DNA of 25,153 nucleotides. Origin: CAWIOX01 sp963837775. Lineage in GTDB: Bacteria; Pseudomonadota; Gammaproteobacteria; Burkholderiales; Burkholderiaceae_D. The notes beneath the pieces were generated by a model. That model saw only the letters and a list, made by a program, of their open reading frames with translations, did not search any database and was not told where the DNA came from. The DNA lies in the NCBI GenBank assembly GCA_963837775.1, contig CAWIOX010000012.1, positions 1-25,153 on the forward strand, given 5' to 3'. The translations under genes were made by a program, and so were the position numbers. Position 1 is the first letter of the stretch, and the number at the start of each line of letters is the position of its first letter. Of this stretch, positions 21,096 through 25,153 are shown piece after piece.

Positions 21096-22760
21096 CTAGC
21101 CCAGACGCTTGCGCAAGAAAGTGCTGACCAGGTCGGCGCATGCCACCAGCAGCACGAAAATGATCAGCATGGTGGCGACTTCACCGCCGGACAGCATCTT
21201 CATCGATTCATCCATGCGCTGGCCGAGACCGCCGGCACCGACGAAGCCCATCACCACCGAGCCGCGGATCGCGCATTCCCAGCGATAGGTAGTGTAGGAC
21301 ACCAGTTCCGACGCCGCTTCCGGCAGGGAGCCGTAGAACAGCGCCGCCAGCCGGCCGCTGCCGTTCTTCAGCAGCGATGCGGTGGCATGGGCGTCGGTCG
21401 ATTCGAGGATTTCGGCATACACCTTGCCGAGCATGCCGCAGTAGGTGAGCGCAATCGCCAGCACGCCGGCAGTCGGCCCCAGGCCGACGATGCGCACGAA
21501 CAGCAGCGCCCAGACCAGTTCCGGCACGCTGCGCAGTAGCACCAGCAGCCAGCGCGCGCTTTGCCGGATGAGGATGCCTGCCGGCCGCATGCGGCCGGTG
21601 CCGAGGCGTGAAATCGACAGCGATTCGGCGACCAGCAGCGCCAGCGGGATCGCGCCCAACAGCGCCAGCGTCAAACCGGCAGTCGCCATCGCGATGGTTT
21701 GCCAGGTGGCTGCCAGCACCAGTTGCAAAAATTCGGCAGAGTGTGCCGGCGGCACGAAGTCGGCCAGAAAGCGCCAGCTTGCATTCAGGCTTTGCGCATC
21801 GAGCAAGAGCCACGGCTTGAATTCGCTCGCCACCAGCATCGGCCACAGCACGATCAGTGCGATGGCCGTGCCCATCACGCGGCCGCGCCATGCGGGATCG
21901 GGGTGATGTGGGTGAGAGTTGTTGAAAGACATCATTGTCAGCAGTGCGCAATGATGACCGTGGGTGGCGGCGCGCTGAAATCGGTGGATTCCGGCGTTGC
22001 CGGCATTCTGGTAGAGCGCAGTGATCATGTCGTCCGTCACGTCGGCACGGGCCGCGTCGAACACGATGCGGCCGTCGCGCAGGCCGATGATGCGCGGGAA
22101 ATGGCTGCGTGCCAGTTCCACCTGATGCAGGCTGCACACCAGCGTCGCGTTGCGGCTGGCAGCTTCCTGTTGCAGTGCAGCCAGGGTTTGCAGCGACAGC
22201 GTGGGGTCGAGCGCGGACAGCGGCTCATCGACCAGGAAGGCTTCGGCGCCCGATACCAGCAGGCGCGCCATGCCGCAGCGCTGGCGTTCGCCGCCCGACA
22301 GGCGATCGACGCGGGCATACAATTTGTCCTGCAGGTTGAAGCGTGCCAGCGCCTCATACGCGAGATCCGTATCGCGAACCCCGGGCTTGATCAGCGACAC
22401 CAGTGCCTGCCATAAACCCCATTGCGGCAAGCGTCCGGCCAGCACCGCAGTGACCACGCGCTGGCGCGGCGGCAGCGGCGGAGTTTGCGGCGCCAGAAAC
22501 AGGCGTGCGCGCAGCGCATGGCGCGCGGCATGGCCCAGCTCCCACGGCGACAGCCCGAATACCGAAAATGCACCGGATTCGGCCCGATGCGCGCAGGCGA
22601 AGGTATGCAGCAGCGTGGTCTTGCCGGCGCCGGATGGCCCGATCAGTGCAATCTGCTCGCCCTGAGCGATGGACAGCGTCACATCGTTCAGCGCGAAGCC
22701 GGCGTCTGCGTGCGCCGCCGACGGGTGGCGCACGCAGACGCCGTCAAGTACAAACGACAT
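21096..22760 (-). CDS. PhnC-type ATPase and first PhnE-type permease, read as one frame
   Basis: As written, one 554-codon frame spans an ABC ATPase (residues 1 to about 260) and a permease (from about residue 276). The ATPase has Walker A GPSGAGKTT, signature LSGGERQR, Walker B AFLVDEPLSALDP and the H-loop His of CSLHQVE. The permease has six or so hydrophobic segments and ends YRWECAIRGSVVMGFVGAGG and so on. The joint (AGIHRFQRAATHGHHCALLT) is unlike either family. Removing one base near 21987-21992 gives an ATPase ending STDFSAPPPTVIIAHC, with TGA at 21938-21940 two bases before a permease start at ATG 21935. The ATPase span 21938-22760 is one base over a multiple of three. I therefore favour two coupled genes (phnC, phnE) with a +1 indel over a true fusion. 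The ATPase start lies four bases after the phnD stop. Confidence 0.85.
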   Translation of the reverse strand: MSFVLDGVCVRHPSAAHADAGFALNDVTLSIAQGEQIALIGPSGAGKTTLLHTFACAHRAESGAFSVFGLSPWELGHAARHALRARLFLAPQTPPLPPRQRVVTAVLAGRLPQWGLWQALVSLIKPGVRDTDLAYEALARFNLQDKLYARVDRLSGGERQRCGMARLLVSGAEAFLVDEPLSALDPTLSLQTLAALQQEAASRNATLVCSLHQVELARSHFPRIIGLRDGRIVFDAARADVTDDMITALYQNAGNAGIHRFQRAATHGHHCALLTMMSFNNSHPHHPDPAWRGRVMGTAIALIVLWPMLVASEFKPWLLLDAQSLNASWRFLADFVPPAHSAEFLQLVLAATWQTIAMATAGLTLALLGAIPLALLVAESLSISRLGTGRMRPAGILIRQSARWLLVLLRSVPELVWALLFVRIVGLGPTAGVLAIALTYCGMLGKVYAEILESTDAHATASLLKNGSGRLAALFYGSLPEAASELVSYTTYRWECAIRGSVVMGFVGAGGLGQRMDESMKMLSGGEVATMLIIFVLLVACADLVSTFLRKRLG

Positions 22761-22764
22761 AGTC

Positions 22765-23643
22765 TTATTTCAGCAGGCCGGCATTGTGTGCGGCTGCTTC
22801 GATCGCGGCATAATTCTCGGCCTTGGTCGGGATGAACTTGCTGGCGCGTTGCAGGTCGAGGATTTCCTTGTCGGCCGGGTTTTTGGCGTCCAGCGACAGG
22901 AAAGCATCGGTCAATTTCTTGCGTACCACCGGATTCATGTCGGAACGGACGGTCCAGTTGTAGTCGTAATAACCAGGCGTGGTGTAGAACACATGGACAG
23001 TCTTGGTGTCGACCTTGCCGCCGGCCACGAGTTTTTCCCATACGGAGATGTTCAGCGCGCCGGCATCGACCTTGCCGCCGGACACTGCGGCGACGGTCGC
23101 GTCATGGGCGCCGGAGAACGCGATGCGCTTCATGTCGGTGTCCGGATTGATCTTCGCAGCCAGCAGGTAGGAGCGCGGCATCAGGTGGCCGGAAGTGGAC
23201 GATTCGGAGCCGAAAGTGAAGGTCTTGCCTTTCAGGTCTTCCAGCTTGTTGATGTCCTTGCTGGTGGTGATGAAGACGGATTTGAATTTCTCATCTTCTG
23301 CGCGCTGTACCAGCGGCACCACCTGGTTGTTGCTGCGCACTTTGGCTTGAATGAAGGTAAAGCCGCCGAACCAGACCATGTCCAGCTTGTTGTTGATCAG
23401 GCCTTCCACCGAGGCCGCATAGTCGGTCACCGGCGTGAATTCGACCTTCATGCTCAGTTTTTTCTCCAGATAATCGCCCAGCGGCTTGAACTTGCGCTGC
23501 AGTTCGGTCGGCGCTTCGTCAGGGATCGCCGATACGCGCAATACCTGCTGCGCGTAGGATGCCCCGGCTGACAGCAAGACAGTTGAGGCGATCGCAGTGG
23601 TGATGACTGCTTTGATGGTTTTCAAGGGTGACAAACGTAACAT
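22765..23643 (-). CDS. PhnD-type periplasmic binding protein (putative selenate/phosphonate-type ABC transporter)
   Basis: The 292-residue protein begins with a signal peptide (about residues 1-31, ending ASYAQQ) and has the PhnD-like fold of type 2 periplasmic binding proteins. Its mature start RVSAIPDEAPTELQRKFKPL and FTPVTDYAASVEGLINNKLD recall the subfamily that databases name putative selenate ABC transporter binding protein. I cite that from memory, and the substrate is not proven. Other visible family features are DMVWFGGFTFIQAKVRS and FGSESSTSGHLMPRSYLLAA. ATG 23643 follows AAAGG. It heads the phnD-phnC-phnE-phnE operon and is divergent from egtD across about 160 bases. Phosphonate, phosphite or another oxyanion remains possible. 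Confidence 0.85.
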   Translation of the reverse strand: MLRLSPLKTIKAVITTAIASTVLLSAGASYAQQVLRVSAIPDEAPTELQRKFKPLGDYLEKKLSMKVEFTPVTDYAASVEGLINNKLDMVWFGGFTFIQAKVRSNNQVVPLVQRAEDEKFKSVFITTSKDINKLEDLKGKTFTFGSESSTSGHLMPRSYLLAAKINPDTDMKRIAFSGAHDATVAAVSGGKVDAGALNISVWEKLVAGGKVDTKTVHVFYTTPGYYDYNWTVRSDMNPVVRKKLTDAFLSLDAKNPADKEILDLQRASKFIPTKAENYAAIEAAAHNAGLLK

Positions 23644-23806
23644 GGTATGCCTTTATTAGTTGGGCCTTCGTTTTACGGCGAAAATGAATCGTTTCGCCAA
23701 TGTAAAGGCGGTATTATCCGCGAAATGAGGGATGCGGGCATAATGCGATGATAGCCAGCCGGTTTCTTTTCCTGTTTGATGACGTTTTGCAAGGATTTCA
23801 TGTCTT

Positions 23807-24787
23807 ATGCCTATGTCGATCCAGCCAAATCCGCCGGCATCCGGCGCATCCCAAACAACATCTTCCGCTGCCGCCACGGTTCGCGCCGAACTTTCTGCCG
23901 GCCTGCTGGCGCCGGATCCACATATTTCCCCAAAGTATTTGTACGACGTACTCGGCTCCCGGTTATTCGAGGCGATTTGCGCGTTGCCGGAGTATTATCC
24001 GACGCGCACCGAGGCCGCCATTTTCGATGAGCACATGGAGCAGATTGCGCAATCGGTCGGCGCCGGCGTCACGCTGATCGATCTCGGGGCCGGCAACTGC
24101 GCGAAGGCGGCGCGCCTGTTTCCCGCGTTGCAGCCGGCGCAATATGTGGCGGTCGACATCTCGGTGGACTTCATGCGTGAGGCGCTGGCGCAGGTGCAGC
24201 AGCGTTTCCCGGAGATGGAGATGACCGGACTCGGCATGGATTTTTCGTCCGGGCTGAACTTGCCGGCAGCGGTGCGCTCCGCTCGGCGCGTATTTTTTTA
24301 TGCCGGTTCGTCGATCGGTAATTTCGCGCCGGCCCAGGCGCTGGCGTTTCTGCGCCGGATACGTGAAGCTTGCGCTGAGGATGGCGGCCTGCTGATTGGC
24401 GTGGATCTGATCAAGGACAAGGCCATCCTCGACGCCGCATACGATGATGCACTTGGGGTGACGGCGGCATTCAATCTGAACCTGTTGCGTCATCTGAACC
24501 GGCTGTCAGGTACGGATTTCGATGTGCGGGACTGGCAGCATCGCGCTTTTTTCAATGTGGAAAAATGCCGGATCGAGATGCATCTGGAAGCCCGTTCCGA
24601 CCTCGTGGTGAGGTGGCCCGGCGCACAGCGCAGCTTTGCGCAAGGGCAGCGAATCCACACCGAAAACAGCTATAAATATACGCCGCAGGCCTTCTGCGAC
24701 TTATTGGCGCAAGCCGGCTTCGGCGCTGCGCGGGTCTGGACCGATGCCCGTGGCTGGTTCGCGGTGATGCATGCACGGGCTATCTGA
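23807..24787 (+). CDS. egtD: L-histidine N-alpha-methyltransferase EgtD
   Basis: EgtD trimethylates histidine to hercynine with three SAM molecules, the first step of ergothioneine (and selenoneine) synthesis. The 326 residues contain PKYLYDVLGSRLFEAICALP followed by EYYPTRTE, the SAM loop LIDLGAGNCAKA, FYAGSSIGNFAPAQ, and the substrate-binding E286-x-S288 in HTENSYKYTPQAF. I start at ATG 23807, with AAGGA at 23791-23795; a second ATG at 23813 is equally possible. It is cytoplasmic, with no membrane segment. It is followed 37 bases later by egtB on the same strand. It is divergent from the selenate-type transporter, which raises the question of whether selenium enters this pathway. Confidence 0.93.
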   Translation: MPMSIQPNPPASGASQTTSSAAATVRAELSAGLLAPDPHISPKYLYDVLGSRLFEAICALPEYYPTRTEAAIFDEHMEQIAQSVGAGVTLIDLGAGNCAKAARLFPALQPAQYVAVDISVDFMREALAQVQQRFPEMEMTGLGMDFSSGLNLPAAVRSARRVFFYAGSSIGNFAPAQALAFLRRIREACAEDGGLLIGVDLIKDKAILDAAYDDALGVTAAFNLNLLRHLNRLSGTDFDVRDWQHRAFFNVEKCRIEMHLEARSDLVVRWPGAQRSFAQGQRIHTENSYKYTPQAFCDLLAQAGFGAARVWTDARGWFAVMHARAI

Positions 24788-24824
24788 GGTGCTTGCGGCT
24801 GGTTTAAGAAAGATGGAGCGGCCT

Positions 24825-25153
24825 ATGGAACCAATTGCCTTGAAATCTCCGGCATCGTTACCGGAACGCTATGCCATGGTGCGCAGCCATTCTGTCGGCT
24901 TGGCGGTTCCCTTGTCCGAAGAGGATTGCTGTGTGCAGTCGATGCCGGATGCCAGTCCGGTCAAATGGCATCTGGCCCATACCTCGTGGTTTTTTGAAAC
25001 TTTCTTGCTGGAACGCTTCGAATTCGATTTCAAACCACATCATCCGGACTTCCGCACCTTGTTCAACTCGTATTACAACAGCGTCGGCGATAAACACCCG
25101 CGCCCGCAGCGCGGTTTGCTGACGCGGCCGTCGCTGGCAGAAGTACAGGCCTA
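24825..25153 (+). CDS. egtB: EgtB-type sulfoxide synthase (or SenA-type relative), N-terminal part only
   Basis: The frame is open to the window edge, giving about 109 residues. It shows the DinB-like N-terminal domain of EgtB, in particular VKWHLAHTSWFFETFLLE, where a His is one of the three iron ligands in this family, and LFNSYYNSVGDKHPRPQRGL, a family hallmark. EgtB joins hercynine to a thiol donor; the related SenA uses a selenosugar in selenoneine synthesis. The part present cannot separate the two, because the C-terminal FGE-sulfatase domain lies outside the window. ATG 24825 has GGAG upstream; ATG 24813 is in frame and would add four residues. Confidence 0.88.
   Translation, partial: MEPIALKSPASLPERYAMVRSHSVGLAVPLSEEDCCVQSMPDASPVKWHLAHTSWFFETFLLERFEFDFKPHHPDFRTLFNSYYNSVGDKHPRPQRGLLTRPSLAEVQA

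Noticed and set aside
23941..23951. GTACG-A-CGTAC as another Crp/Fnr-type operator
   Set aside because: It lies inside the conserved coding sequence of egtD (LYDVLGS) and its spacing differs from the two upstream sites.

Overview
The window looks like a chromosomal stretch from a betaproteobacterium of the Burkholderiales, probably Oxalobacteraceae (Herminiimonas/Collimonas/Janthinobacterium-like). This rests on protein style: a Phasin_2-type phasin, Burkholderiales-type Crp/Fnr regulators, an ExaC/AcoD aldehyde dehydrogenase with a DUF779 partner, and an EgtD/EgtB pair. The taxonomy is inference. No rRNA, tRNA, CRISPR array, transposase or phage gene was seen.

Layout. (1) 0.27-6.0 kb: a phasin with its terminator, a secreted protein of five exact 42-residue TPR units, two tandem Crp/Fnr regulators with look-alike palindromes upstream, and a cytoplasmic GGDEF-EAL protein. 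(2) 6.2-17.2 kb: a shell-less ethanolamine-utilisation locus. One leftward operon is eat (permease), a Tat-exported HAD phosphatase, eutB and a damaged eutC. A second is acoD plus a DUF779 gene. An EutR-like AraC regulator is divergent from acoD. A sodium-symporter gene and a small secreted protein lie between the operons. The two operons share a 49-bp upstream element with a conserved -10-like hexamer. (3) 17.2-20.2 kb: leftward genes of unknown function, with a J-domain protein translationally coupled to an acidic-tailed protein, then two more unknown proteins. (4) 20.3-23.6 kb: a PhnDCE-type ABC transporter whose binding protein resembles the putative-selenate subfamily. (5) 23.8 kb to the end: divergent egtD and the start of egtB, the ergothioneine pathway or a selenoneine-type relative.

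How the genes work together. Eat imports ethanolamine, and the exported phosphatase may release it from phosphoethanolamine. EutBC splits it to acetaldehyde and ammonia, and AcoD oxidises acetaldehyde to acetate. EutR probably activates both operons. Eut shell genes, eutA and eutT are not in the window.

Caution. At least six genes (eutC, HAD phosphatase, SNF symporter, DUF779, phnC and the second phnE) carry apparent single-base indels, most of them +1. This could be real decay in places, but the spread over unrelated genes suggests base-level sequence errors. The apparent phnC-phnE fusion and the eutC defect should be read with that in mind. The most promising uncharacterised items are the J-domain gene cluster, the shared ethanolamine promoter element, the REP-like pair that rewrites the eutB/eutC junction, and the pairing of a selenate-like transporter with egtDB.
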